Positions 17,707 to 25,409 of a DNA stretch of 54,668 bases are shown here, piece by piece. Under the pieces are notes generated by a model that saw only the letters and a program-made list of their open reading frames with translations, ran no database searches and had not been told where the DNA came from. Both the position numbers and the translations under genes were made by a program. This DNA comes from Deltaproteobacteria bacterium (lineage in GTDB: Bacteria > Desulfobacterota > Desulfobulbia > Desulfobulbales > JAGXFP01): NCBI GenBank assembly GCA_020056965.1, contig JAGVGT010000028.1, forward strand, positions 1 through 54,668. The letters run 5' to 3'. Positions within the stretch are counted from its first letter, which is position 1; each line of letters starts with the position of its first letter.

Positions 17707-18288
17707 GCCATTCCTCCAGAAGGAAAATTGTTGTTTGCCAATCGCCAGTCGGGAGCTGCTCTTTGCTTGCCGGCTTACCAGCGTTTGGGGCTGGCGGCTG
17801 ACAGCGGCGCCGGCGATTTGAACGATTACTTTACTTTCCCCTTGCTGTCCCCAAAAGTCCAGCGGATTACACCGTTTGCTACCGGCGGGATCGCTGCTTG
17901 TCTCTCAAAGTTTTTTGTCGGCCTAGGCCAGAGGTGCGGATTCGGAAGGAGGCGGTTTATTTTACGGCCAGGGTGGCGATGCGCTGTTCACTTCGGTAGA
18001 AAACCAAGATCACCTGGGAAGATCGTTGTCCCTTTGTGTCCTGGCAGTAGGCTACGCAAAAATCCGGCTGGACAAAAAGGGGGTGTTCTTGATAAGGACA
18101 CAACTTCGGATCCAAAGTCAGTTGGTAGGGCGCTTTCGCAGAAAGCGCCGGAGGGGCGGGGCTGACTGAAGCGGGACGTTATCGCCCGTGCCATGCCTTG
18201 CTTAAGTCCTGCAACTTAATAACCTGGAAGCCTGATGTCACTTTCCGACTGAGATCAGTCTTCCGTTTACACAGAAGGAATTACTGAA
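17707..18288. other. 580-bp region without recognised gene
   Basis: No frame here has a protein I recognise; open frames on both strands lack start signals and family motifs. A strong hairpin, GGCGCTTTC-GCA-GAAAGCGCC (18129-18149), has a perfect 9-bp stem and three-base loop but no T-run, so it is not a simple terminator. No tmRNA, SRP RNA, RNase P RNA or 6S RNA signature was found. Confidence 0.5.
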
Positions 18289-19242
18289 ATGGCCGGAAGC
18301 AGTCTCTTAGCCCTGCTCGATGACATTGCCACCATCTTGGACGACATCGCCTTGCTGAGCAAGGTGGCGGCCAAGAAGACGGCCGGGGTTCTGGGGGATG
18401 ATCTAGCCCTCAACGCCCAACAGGTGGCCGGGATCAGGGCCGAGCGGGAACTCCCGGTGGTTTGGGCCGTGGCCCTGGGTTCGCTCCGCAACAAGGTCAT
18501 TCTGGTGCCGGCGGCGCTCTTGATCAGTGCCGTGCTGCCCTGGGCCGTCACCCCGCTGCTGATGGTTGGTGGAGCTTATCTCTGCTATGAGGGCTTCGAG
18601 AAAATCGCCCACAAGTTGTGGCCCCCTATCTGCGCGGATATTGCTGAACACCGGGGGCATGTGCAGGCCCTGGCCGACCCGGAAATCGACCTGGTCGCTT
18701 TTGAGCGAGAGAAGATCAAGGGGGCCGTCCGCACCGACTTCGTGCTCTCCGCCGAGATTATCGCCATTACTCTAGGGACCGTGGCCACGGCCTCGTTCGG
18801 CAAGCAGGTCATGGTGATGAGCACCATCGCCATCCTTATGACTGCCGGGGTCTACGGCTTCGTGGCGGCCATCGTCAAGTTGGACGATGGCGGGCTCTAT
18901 CTCTACCGGACGGGTGGGGATGGTCTCCCCGGCCAACTTCGGCGCCTTTTGGGGCGGGGGATGCTCAAGGCGGCTCCCGCCTTGATGAAGACCCTTTCCT
19001 TCGTTGGTACGCTGGCCATGTTCACGGTGGGCGGCGGTATCCTCACTCACGGCCTCTCCTTCCTTCATGAGCCGATTCTTCACCTGGCCCAGGCCGTCGG
19101 TGCCATTCCCGGGGTCGGTGGGGTGGCGGCGGCAGTGACCCCAACCCTGCTTGATGCCTTGGCCGGGTTGGTGGCCGGCGCCGTGGTCCTGGGCGTCGGG
19201 AAGGTGGTCGGCAGACTTGCTAGGCGGGCAATTCCGGCGTAA
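18289..19242 (+). CDS. DUF808 (YedI-like) inner-membrane protein
   Basis: 317 residues. The opening MAGSSLLALLDDIATILDDI and the segment KKTAGVLGDDLALNAQQV are hallmarks of the DUF808/YedI family. Several hydrophobic segments are visible, for example around 75-100 (ILVPAALLISAVLPW), 150-200 and 235-300. The C-terminal part has GVGGVAAAVTPTLLDALAGLVAGAVVLG. Family function is not established. AAGGA lies eleven bases before the ATG. It stands alone between a non-coding stretch and a gene on the other strand. Confidence 0.88.
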   Translation: MAGSSLLALLDDIATILDDIALLSKVAAKKTAGVLGDDLALNAQQVAGIRAERELPVVWAVALGSLRNKVILVPAALLISAVLPWAVTPLLMVGGAYLCYEGFEKIAHKLWPPICADIAEHRGHVQALADPEIDLVAFEREKIKGAVRTDFVLSAEIIAITLGTVATASFGKQVMVMSTIAILMTAGVYGFVAAIVKLDDGGLYLYRTGGDGLPGQLRRLLGRGMLKAAPALMKTLSFVGTLAMFTVGGGILTHGLSFLHEPILHLAQAVGAIPGVGGVAAAVTPTLLDALAGLVAGAVVLGVGKVVGRLARRAIPA

Positions 19243-19312
19243 CGGCGATCAGGTCCTGCTCCGGGCGCCAGATTGATTTTGCTATCGCAAAAAGTCAGCC
19301 CCCTGATCGCCT

Positions 19313-19654
19313 TTAACTCTTTTTGACAAATTGCGACTTCAGCTTCATCGCGCCGATGCCGTCGATCTTGCAATCGATATCGTGGTCCCCGTCGACCAGC
19401 CGGATGTTCCTGACCTTGGTGCCGACCTTGACCACCTGCGACGAGCCCTTGAGCTTCAGGTCCTTGATCACCGTCACCGCATCGCCGTCGTGCAGTTCAT
19501 TGCCATGGGCGTCGCGCACCATCTTTTGCTGCTCACCTGCTTCGGCGGCCGCCTCTCTGGGCCATTCATGGGCGCATTCGGGGCAGGTGTACATGGTGCC
19601 GTCTTCGTAAGTGTATTCTGAATTGCAGGATGGGCAGGACGGAAGGGTGCTCAT
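19313..19654 (-). CDS. yjdM: PhnA/YjdM-family zinc-ribbon protein
   Basis: 113 residues from ATG 19654 (AAGGAA five bases upstream); the frame is open further but without a site. The N-terminal zinc ribbon is [13 protein letters not shown] followed by TCPECAHEW (two CxxC pairs). The C-terminal domain has [17 protein letters not shown] and [19 protein letters not shown]. The name PhnA is historical: there is no good evidence that these proteins degrade phosphonates, and no phn genes are nearby. True role unknown. Confidence 0.92.
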   Translation of the reverse strand: MSTLPSCPSCNSEYTYEDGTMYTCPECAHEWPREAAAEAGEQQKMVRDAHGNELHDGDAVTVIKDLKLKGSSQVVKVGTKVRNIRLVDGDHDIDCKIDGIGAMKLKSQFVKKS

Positions 19655-19869
19655 GTGGTTCCTTGGGTGAAGATGGGCAACGGTTAATGGGAAACTGCGG
19701 CGGGCCGACAGTTGAATCACTGTTTGAAAATGAAAGGCGCATCAGGCGAATGCCATAATGCGCCCGCTGAGACGGGTGGTTCAGGGGATTGCCTGGTGAA
19801 CCCGCAAGTCAATAAGCAGGGAAAGGCACCATCTTCCTCCGGACCAGGCTAAAACGTCTCTATCCGAAA

Positions 19870-20235
19870 CTATTGACCTTGTTTGGTGCGAGGTACGTAA
19901 ATAGCGTCTGCAAAATGGGTTTCGTGACCAGTTTTAAGATCAACTTCTCTTTTAGTTGTAATAAAGCCATTTGCGCCAATGGCCGCCGCCTGTTTGATAA
20001 ACTCCGGTAATACCAAACCCATTACCTCGGTGTTCTCGGTCATGCTTTGCGTAGTCACAACCTCAACCGTCCCAACCTTAATGGCGTTTGCCGGCGCAGC
20101 TGTATAGATCCCTACCTCGCTTTCTGAAACAGGTGGCCGCGTTTCCCCTATGGGCACGACAGCGCCGGTTACAGTCAAAGATGCACAACCAGCAAGTAAG
20201 CTCGATATGATAATTGCGAAGATTAGATTTTTCAT
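19870..20235 (-). CDS. Small lipoprotein
   Basis: 121 residues from ATG 20235. A classical lipoprotein signal MKNLIFAIIISSLLAGC carries the lipobox LAGC, so Cys17 would be lipidated. The mature part is a small globular domain (VGIYTAAPANAIKVGTVEV ... AAAIGANGFITTKRE), reminiscent of small alpha/beta lipoproteins with an AxxxGANG motif in the DUF4156/YbjQ style. Family not assigned. It is monocistronic as far as can be seen. Confidence 0.75.
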   Translation of the reverse strand: MKNLIFAIIISSLLAGCASLTVTGAVVPIGETRPPVSESEVGIYTAAPANAIKVGTVEVVTTQSMTENTEVMGLVLPEFIKQAAAIGANGFITTKREVDLKTGHETHFADAIYVPRTKQGQ

Positions 20236-20337
20236 TAGATACCCCACCAGTTTTGCTGTGAATGATCTTATTTGCCCTACAAAGGTCAACGGCAGATCTA
20301 AACCCTTATAATGAGCCGGATCGGTTGGTCTTGCGAG

Positions 20338-20637
20338 TTAAAACAAATTCTGCTGCCCGATCACCCCCGGCAGCACTTTGGGAGACTTGATCCTCAGCAC
20401 CTTATTGATATTCATCCGGCCGGACACGACCTGAATATCACTCACCGAAACCCCAAACTCCTCGGCCAGGAAGCGCACCATATAGTCAGTCGCCTTGCCG
20501 GCCCGGGGCACCGCCTTGACGCTGACGCAGAGTTGATGCCCCTTGACCTTGCCGATCGCATCCTTCTTGGCATTGGGGGTGCCGAGGATATTCAGGACCA
20601 GAACATCGCCTTCCCAAGTGTAAAACGGTCTTACCAA
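20338..20637 (-). CDS. DUF167 (YggU) family protein
   Basis: 99 residues, typical family size. The N-terminal strand LVLNILGTPNAKKDAIG and KVKGHQLCVSVKAVPRAGKATDYMV, with the downstream SGRMNINKVLRI, fit the DUF167 fold. The start appears to be TTG at 20637, with GGGAG about six bases upstream. Function of the family is unknown; no partner gene adjoins it. Confidence 0.85.
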   Translation of the reverse strand: MVRPFYTWEGDVLVLNILGTPNAKKDAIGKVKGHQLCVSVKAVPRAGKATDYMVRFLAEEFGVSVSDIQVVSGRMNINKVLRIKSPKVLPGVIGQQNLF

Positions 20638-20758
20638 TTATTTCTCCCAAAAAGCATCTGCAACAAACTTCCTCAATGGCACTAAACCACTCATCCTGCG
20701 CAATGCGCTGCACTTATTGCCGCCCTACATTGGCTGGCAGCTGACTGCGGCTTACGAG

Positions 20759-21475
20759 TTAGGTCCGTGGAGAAAATATCTTTCGAAGCTTGATTGGATT
20801 GAAGTATTCGTGTACTGCCGGATGCGCCGACAAAAACCCGATTGCGTCAAGCCAGCACACAACAGCGGAGTATCTGGTCTTGTAATACTGAACCACGATT
20901 CCGCTCCCACCCCTATTTTCGTATTGTTGGAGGAGCCACGATAACTGGTTTAGTTCAATACCAATTGCCGATGCTTCTCCTGCGATAGCTATTTTTGCGG
21001 TCGCAATTAGCTGGTCTCTCGAAGACTCTGAGTTGTAGCTTTCTGACGTGGAAAGCGCTGCCGTTCCGGCTGCAGACACAATAGTGAATATTGTGATCGG
21101 GGCCTCCCTTATGCCTTGATGTTCAGTCTTTTTGTTCGGTGGCTGGGCAAGGATTGAATCGATCCGCTCAGAGACTACAGATATCACCCGTTGCGTCTCT
21201 TGATGAAGTGCTTGTTTCTTGAATTCATCTAGATGTATTGCCTGTAGCCAAACAGTCATCAATACTCCGACAAACGCCAAGAACGCGAAAAGAGGTCCAA
21301 GGACACCGCCGAGATAGCTGCCAAAACTCGCCCACGAACCACCCTCTGAAGCAATGTTGTAGTTGGCTCCAGACCCCACAATCAATACATATGCGCCAAT
21401 CGCAACTACTGCAAAAAGTGCGGCAGTGATCAGAAGCCAAATGGCGATGCTGTAAGCTTTTCTTGACGTTTGCAT
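20759..21475 (-). CDS. Two-helix membrane protein resembling putative phage abortive infection proteins
   Basis: 238 residues. Two hydrophobic helices (about 10-34 and 52-80) frame the motif WASFGSYLGGVLGPLFAFLA. This spacing and motif resemble the N-terminus of the PutAbiC group. A soluble, mostly helical tail of about 155 residues follows (EFKKQALHQETQRVISVVSER). The family label rests on by-eye similarity and the anti-phage role is not demonstrated for it. The gene is somewhat AT-richer than neighbouring housekeeping genes and its flanks hold palindromic repeats, in keeping with an accessory gene. Confidence 0.55.
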   Translation of the reverse strand: MQTSRKAYSIAIWLLITAALFAVVAIGAYVLIVGSGANYNIASEGGSWASFGSYLGGVLGPLFAFLAFVGVLMTVWLQAIHLDEFKKQALHQETQRVISVVSERIDSILAQPPNKKTEHQGIREAPITIFTIVSAAGTAALSTSESYNSESSRDQLIATAKIAIAGEASAIGIELNQLSWLLQQYENRGGSGIVVQYYKTRYSAVVCWLDAIGFLSAHPAVHEYFNPIKLRKIFSPRT

Positions 21476-21530
21476 ATCCCTTGCTCAAGAAATTTAACAA
21501 CGTATCCAATCGGGTAGTTGGACACGCTTT

Positions 21531-21571
21531 TGTGCCCACGTGGGGAATCTCGGTTGGAACGCGTGGGCACA
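21531..21571. repeat. Intergenic palindrome TGTGCCCACG / CGTGGGCACA
   Basis: A perfect 10-bp inverted repeat (21531-21540 and 21562-21571) with a 21-nt spacer, followed by a third half-site GGTGCCCACC at 21579-21588. It lies between apt and the Abi-like gene. It looks like a dispersed palindromic repeat rather than a terminator, since no T-run follows. Confidence 0.6.
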
Positions 21572-21659
21572 ATGAAGCGGTGCCCACCATACGAAAAATC
21601 TGGTGCTTCTCCCTTACTTGACCTAACCCCTATAGCTTGGCCTGAATGGACATCGGTAC

Positions 21660-22193
21660 TCAATCCCCCTCAAACTCCGTCAACGAGAAAGTCTTATACC
21701 CTTTATCCTTGAGCTTCTTCTCGCCACCTACATCCGGCAGGTTGACGATGAAGGCCATCTCGACCACGATGCCGCCCAGCTTTTCGATCAGGGCGGCGGC
21801 GGCCAGGGCGGTGCCGCCGGTGGCCAGCAGGTCGTCAACCAGAAGCACCCGGGCGCCGGCCGGGAAGGCGTCTTTGTGGATCTCGATGCGGTCGGTGCCG
21901 TATTCCAGGTCGTACTCCTGGCTGATTACCTCGGCCGGCAGTTTGCCCTTCTTGCGGATCGGCGTGAAACCCTTGCCGAGGGTGTAGGACATCGCCCCGC
22001 CCATGATGAAGCCGCGGGCCTCGATGCCGGCGATGATGTCAAACTCTATCGCGCCGGAGATATAGCGCTGGGTGAAGGCGTCGATCACCAGGCGGAAACC
22101 GACCGGGTCTTTGATCAGGGTGGTGATGTCGCGGAACATGATGCCCTTCTTGGGGTAGTCGGGCACGGTACGGATCTTTGATTTAATCGGCAT
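21660..22193 (-). CDS. apt: Adenine phosphoribosyltransferase
   Basis: 177 residues. It converts adenine and PRPP to AMP. The PRPP-binding motif is VLLVDDLLATGGTALAAA, and the N-terminal RTVPDYPKKGIMFRDITTL is typical of Apt. AGFIEARGF-type residues occur as IAGIEARGFIMGGAMSY. The ATG has AAGGAG about nine bases upstream. It lies 128 bp after mtnP on the same strand, so the pair salvages adenine: MtnP releases adenine from methylthioadenosine and Apt recovers it. A palindromic repeat (22231-22310) sits between them. Confidence 0.96.
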   Translation of the reverse strand: MPIKSKIRTVPDYPKKGIMFRDITTLIKDPVGFRLVIDAFTQRYISGAIEFDIIAGIEARGFIMGGAMSYTLGKGFTPIRKKGKLPAEVISQEYDLEYGTDRIEIHKDAFPAGARVLLVDDLLATGGTALAAAALIEKLGGIVVEMAFIVNLPDVGGEKKLKDKGYKTFSLTEFEGD

Positions 22194-22230
22194 TTTCTAT
22201 TCTCCTTCTTATCGAAATTCTTAGAATCCG

Positions 22231-22310
22231 TTATTGCGAGCGTAGCGAAGCAATCTGCCGTTAGAGGTTATAGCGAAAGATTGCTTCGTCGCTTCACTTC
22301 TCGCAATGAC
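22231..22310. repeat. REP-like dispersed palindrome (ATTGCGAGCG...CGCAATGAC)
   Basis: Left arm TATTGCGAGCGTAGCGAAGC with AATCT pairs with AGATTGCTTCG...TTCTCGCAATGAC on the right. The sequence type is a well-known short dispersed repeat of many bacterial genomes. A shortened relative with the same ends is at 24469-24510. Confidence 0.75.
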
Positions 22311-22321
22311 GTATGGGGCAA

Positions 22322-23086
22322 TCAGCTTTTGCAGACATCGTCATACTGCCGAATCTTGGGGATGGTGGCGACGAACAGGTTGAGGACCTTTTCGGCGTTG
22401 GCCTTCATGGTGGCCAGGATCATTTCCCAGGTCACCGGGGCTTCGTCTTCGTGCCAGCAGTCGTAATCGGTGGACATGGCGGTGGCGGCGTAGTGGAGCT
22501 TGGCCTCGCGGGCCAGGTTGACCTCCGGCACCGTGCTCATATTGATCACATCGGCGTTCCAGGCGCGGAACATGTGGCTTTCGGCCTTGGTGGAAAAACG
22601 CGGCCCCTCGATGGTGATCACCGTCTTGTCGCTATGGTGGGCGATGCCCAGTTCTCCGGCCGTCTCGGCCAGGAGTCTGCGCAGGTTGGGGCAGAATGGT
22701 TCGGCCATCGGGGTGTGGACCACCACGTCGTCATTGAAAAAGGTGGTCTCGCGCCGCCGGGTGTGGTCGATGAACTGGGCCGGGAAGACCAGATGGCCGG
22801 GGGCGATTTCCCGCCGCAGCGAACCGACCGCAGTGGCTGCCAGGATATGGGTGCAGCCGTGGTCCTTCAAGGCCTGGATGTTGGCCCGGAAGTTGACCTT
22901 GGTGGGCGGGATCGAATGGTCCCGACCGTGCCGGGCCAGGATGGCTACCTCGATACCGGCGATGGCCCCGCAGGTTAATGGTGAGGAGGGGCGCCCGAAG
23001 CGGGTGTCGATGACCACCTCGGAGGGGTTCTTCAGGATGTCGGGGTTATCCAGCCCCGAGCCGCCGATGATACCGATCTTGATCAT
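22322..23086 (-). CDS. mtnP: S-methyl-5'-thioadenosine phosphorylase
   Basis: 254 residues. It cleaves methylthioadenosine with phosphate to adenine and methylthioribose-1-phosphate, the start of methionine salvage. The opening IGIIGGSGLDNPDIL carries the phosphate-binding GGSGL. ILARHGRDHSIPPTKVNFRAN, ITIEGPRFSTKAES, VINMSTVPEVNLAREA and ATAMSTDYDCWH are classical MTAP segments. The Asp in STDYDCW favours 6-aminopurines, so MTA rather than inosine is the likely substrate. It is followed by apt. Confidence 0.95.
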   Translation of the reverse strand: MIKIGIIGGSGLDNPDILKNPSEVVIDTRFGRPSSPLTCGAIAGIEVAILARHGRDHSIPPTKVNFRANIQALKDHGCTHILAATAVGSLRREIAPGHLVFPAQFIDHTRRRETTFFNDDVVVHTPMAEPFCPNLRRLLAETAGELGIAHHSDKTVITIEGPRFSTKAESHMFRAWNADVINMSTVPEVNLAREAKLHYAATAMSTDYDCWHEDEAPVTWEMILATMKANAEKVLNLFVATIPKIRQYDDVCKS

Positions 23087-23338
23087 GCTGCCTGGTCCTT
23101 TTCGATTAGTTGATGGTGGGTGCGGTGGTTGTGAATCCGGCCACCCTGACCTTTACTGAAGAGGCAAGTGGCTGTCAAGGTCAAAAGGTTGGGGCGGTGG
23201 GGGAGGTGGAAGTCCGGGCCGCGATTCGGGAGGTTCGTGCCATAATGACATTTTTACCTGCCAGGTTGACAGGGGAAAAGGCGGGGGCGGATCGGCGGTA
23301 TGCTGCTATCGTATTGATAGTCCGTAATTGGTCTGGGT

Positions 23339-23354
23339 TGGCACGCAACTGGCA
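23339..23354 (+). promoter_or_regulatory. Sigma-54-type (-24/-12) promoter
   Basis: TGGCACGCAACTGGCA fits the consensus TGGCACG-N4-TTGCA with one mismatch. The invariant GG and GC have the required 10-base spacing. The element is about 80 bp before the first small membrane protein gene at 23436. The preceding 250 bp (23087-23338) hold no gene and would be the natural place for activator sites, though I could not define any. Confidence 0.65.
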
Positions 23355-23435
23355 TCAGTAACCAGACAAAGGAAACGGCGTCAACGGACGCCAACTAAGT
23401 CAGAACGGAACAAAAAAATAAGCGGGGGAGATAAC

Positions 23436-23639
23436 ATGAACGCCATCAACAAGACCCAGGTAAAGGTAAACGATCAAGCCCAGGTACTCGACGCCACCAG
23501 CAAGGTTACCGTAGCCCTCTTCGGCGGGACGGCAGCTCTGATTGGTCTTTGGGCCGTGGCCTGCTTCGCTGGTGCTTTAATGACCGCCGGACCGTTGGGG
23601 TTGATCAAGGGCTTCTTCTCAGCCGTCACCGGCTTCTAA
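23436..23639 (+). CDS. 67-residue membrane protein, paralogue 1
   Basis: 67 residues from ATG 23436, with GGGGGAG upstream. A polar N-terminus of about 26 residues (NKTQVKVNDQAQVLDATSK) precedes a hydrophobic stretch (about 27-52) that contains AALIGLWAVACFAGALM. A glycine-rich tail follows (GPLGLIKGFFSAVTGF). The next gene has the same length, the same ALIGLWAVA core and the same ending pattern, so the two are tandem paralogues. One or two tight membrane helices are likely. I do not recognise a named family. The sigma-54-type promoter upstream suggests conditional expression. Confidence 0.75.
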   Translation: MNAINKTQVKVNDQAQVLDATSKVTVALFGGTAALIGLWAVACFAGALMTAGPLGLIKGFFSAVTGF

Positions 23640-23692
23640 GCCGTGAACTTAGAGCAAGAAACTGAGCAAACCAGATAATCAGGAGAACGAAC

Positions 23693-23896
23693 ATGACCGC
23701 AAACATCAAGACCCGCAGCACCACTAAAGTCAACAGCGCCAGTGGCATCGACACCCTCTCCCGCGTCAGCCTGATCAGCATGGGAGTTGCCTCCGCCCTG
23801 ATCGGTCTCTGGGCCGTGGCCAGTATGGTCGGCGCCGTGATGACCAACGGGATCGGCGGGGTGGTCAGTGGTTTCGTCTCCGCCCTGGTTGGCTAA
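23693..23896 (+). CDS. 67-residue membrane protein, paralogue 2
   Basis: 67 residues, starting 53 bp after the previous stop; AGGAGAACGAAC precedes the ATG. The N-terminal half is polar (KTRSTTKVNSASGIDTLS) and the second half hydrophobic, with SALIGLWAVASMVGAVM and a glycine-rich end (GIGGVVSGFVSALVG). The 17 or so core residues are nearly the same as in its neighbour, while the N-termini differ more. The pair shares one promoter and one terminator (23946-23982). Function unknown. Confidence 0.75.
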   Translation: MTANIKTRSTTKVNSASGIDTLSRVSLISMGVASALIGLWAVASMVGAVMTNGIGGVVSGFVSALVG

Positions 23897-23945
23897 GCAG
23901 TCAACGGACCTGAACATAGCGGCCGGAGTTTACCCCCGGCCGACG

Positions 23946-23982
23946 AAAAACGCGGGCGGGATTATTCCCTCCCGCGTTTTTT
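23946..23982. terminator. Bidirectional terminator
   Basis: AAAAACGCGGG-C-GGG and CCC-T-CCCGCGTTTTTT form a long stem around ATTATT. It ends the small-protein operon on the plus strand and the thioesterase transcript on the minus strand. Confidence 0.88.
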
Positions 23983-24002
23983 ATTGCTCCTGGCCGAGTG
24001 GC

Positions 24003-24389
24003 TCAGGCCCAGGCGTTGTGGAGGGTGTCGCCACCCTCCGGCAGGGGGATCTTGTTGCCATCCTGGTCGATGCGCACGAAGGTGACCATGGTGGAGAAGA
24101 TCAACTCCCGTTCGCCCACCGGTTTGTTGGCCAGGAAGGCCTCGACCCGGTAGTGGATCGAGGTGCTGCCGGCCTTGATTTTTTCGGCCTGGAACTTGAG
24201 GATATTGCCCTGGCGGACGCTCTTGCGGAACTCGACCTTGTCCATGGCGACGGTCACGAAGTTGCAACCCGGATACTCGAGGCTGGCGGCGATCCAGGCG
24301 TTTTCATCCACCCATTTCAACAAGTGGCCGCCGAACAGGAAGCCGTATTGGTTGAGGTGTTCCGGCATGACTAGTTTGTGGCTCTCCAT
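24003..24389 (-). CDS. YciA-like acyl-CoA thioesterase
   Basis: 128 residues, hot-dog fold. The motif LNQYGFLFGGHLLKWVDENA matches the YciA/BFIT type (N-x-x-G-x-x-FGG-x-L-x-x-WxD). AMDKVEFRKSVRQGNIL is the second conserved segment. Such enzymes hydrolyse a range of acyl-CoA esters in the cytosol. The ATG has GAGGAAGAACC upstream. It lies downstream of recO on the same strand. Confidence 0.9.
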   Translation of the reverse strand: MESHKLVMPEHLNQYGFLFGGHLLKWVDENAWIAASLEYPGCNFVTVAMDKVEFRKSVRQGNILKFQAEKIKAGSTSIHYRVEAFLANKPVGERELIFSTMVTFVRIDQDGNKIPLPEGGDTLHNAWA

Positions 24390-24468
24390 GGTTCTTCCTC
24401 ACTAGATGTTTATTCGGTGCTGGTTTAAGGTTGTCGGGCTCTTGAAAAGACCCGAAAGCTTGGAATTG

Positions 24469-24510
24469 GTCATTGCGAATACCCAAGAGGCGGGCGCTCC
24501 TCACAATGAC
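24469..24510. repeat. Short REP-like palindrome, second copy
   Basis: GTCATTGCGA at one end and TCACAATGAC at the other, with a GC-rich centre. These ends match those of the repeat at 22231-22310. It lies between recO and the thioesterase gene. Confidence 0.6.
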
Positions 24511-24534
24511 GCCCAGCGACTTTTTGCAAATTCA

Positions 24535-25305
24535 TCAAGATTGTTTGAGCAACTGTTCCCAGGCAAAGATTTCCCGCTGCAGGATGTGATTGCCGTGGGC
24601 CCTGAGCAGGGCGGCACCCTCCCGCGCCGCTTGGGGCGAAAAACAAAGCCGGCTCAGTTTGGTCGGTTCCAGCTCCTGGGCCTTCCGCAGCAAGCTGATG
24701 GTACTGAGCGAGATCATCAGCCACGTCCCAGGTTCTTCTCGGTACCCTTGGCGGGCGCAGGCCCCGCAGACCAGGCCGTGGACGGCTGGGCGAAAGCGGT
24801 AGGGGGCCTGGCTGGCCGCGAGGCGGCCACAGAGGCTGCAACCGCTCAGATCGGGCTGATAGCCGAGCAGGGTCAGAAGTTTGAGCTCGAAGAGGATCGC
24901 CCCCCAGAGCGGTGGCCGCTCACCCGCCTGCAGGTTACCCAGCCCCCATTTCAACAGATCGAAAAGTGCGGGGTCGGGGTCATTCTCCTTGGTCCACTGC
25001 AGAACCAGTTCGCAGAGCAGGATGCCGGCGGTATATCTGGCATAGTCGCTGCGCAATAACGGGAAATGTTCCAGCAGTTCCGCCTGATCCAAGCGAACCA
25101 AGGATGAGGTGCGGCTGTCGGTAAAGTGGATCTCCAGCAGGGTGAATAACTCAAGTTTATTGACAAAGCGCTTGAGGCTGCGCTTGGCCCCCTTGGCGAT
25201 GCCGCTCATCCGGCCCCGGGCCAGACTGTAGAAGGTGACGATCTTGTCCGCTTCGCCGTAGTCTCTGACCTCAATGACCACCGCCGCAGTTCTGAGCGGT
25301 TCCAT
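24535..25305 (-). CDS. recO: DNA repair protein RecO
   Basis: 256 residues. The N-terminal OB fold opens TAAVVIEVRDYGEADKIVTF followed by GRMSGIAKGAKRS. The helical C-terminal part has LFELKLLTLLGYQPDLSGC and a four-Cys zinc site (CSLCG ... CGAC). RecO works with RecF and RecR to load RecA on gapped DNA. It is downstream of the rodZ-like gene and upstream of the thioesterase on the minus strand. Confidence 0.94.
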   Translation of the reverse strand: MEPLRTAAVVIEVRDYGEADKIVTFYSLARGRMSGIAKGAKRSLKRFVNKLELFTLLEIHFTDSRTSSLVRLDQAELLEHFPLLRSDYARYTAGILLCELVLQWTKENDPDPALFDLLKWGLGNLQAGERPPLWGAILFELKLLTLLGYQPDLSGCSLCGRLAASQAPYRFRPAVHGLVCGACARQGYREEPGTWLMISLSTISLLRKAQELEPTKLSRLCFSPQAAREGAALLRAHGNHILQREIFAWEQLLKQS

Positions 25306-25409
25306 TCAGGAGCCGTTACCAAATAACTTATGCAATTCTGACCGTTCCTCTCCGGCCCCTTTTGCCGTTTTAGCCATCCGGAATGACCAGGTCGCTTTTT
25401 TACAACAGC

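Noticed and set aside
17524-18165. 213-codon plus-strand open frame at the end of pgl and beyond
   Set aside because: Half of it is antisense to pgl, the rest has no recognisable motif or ribosome site.
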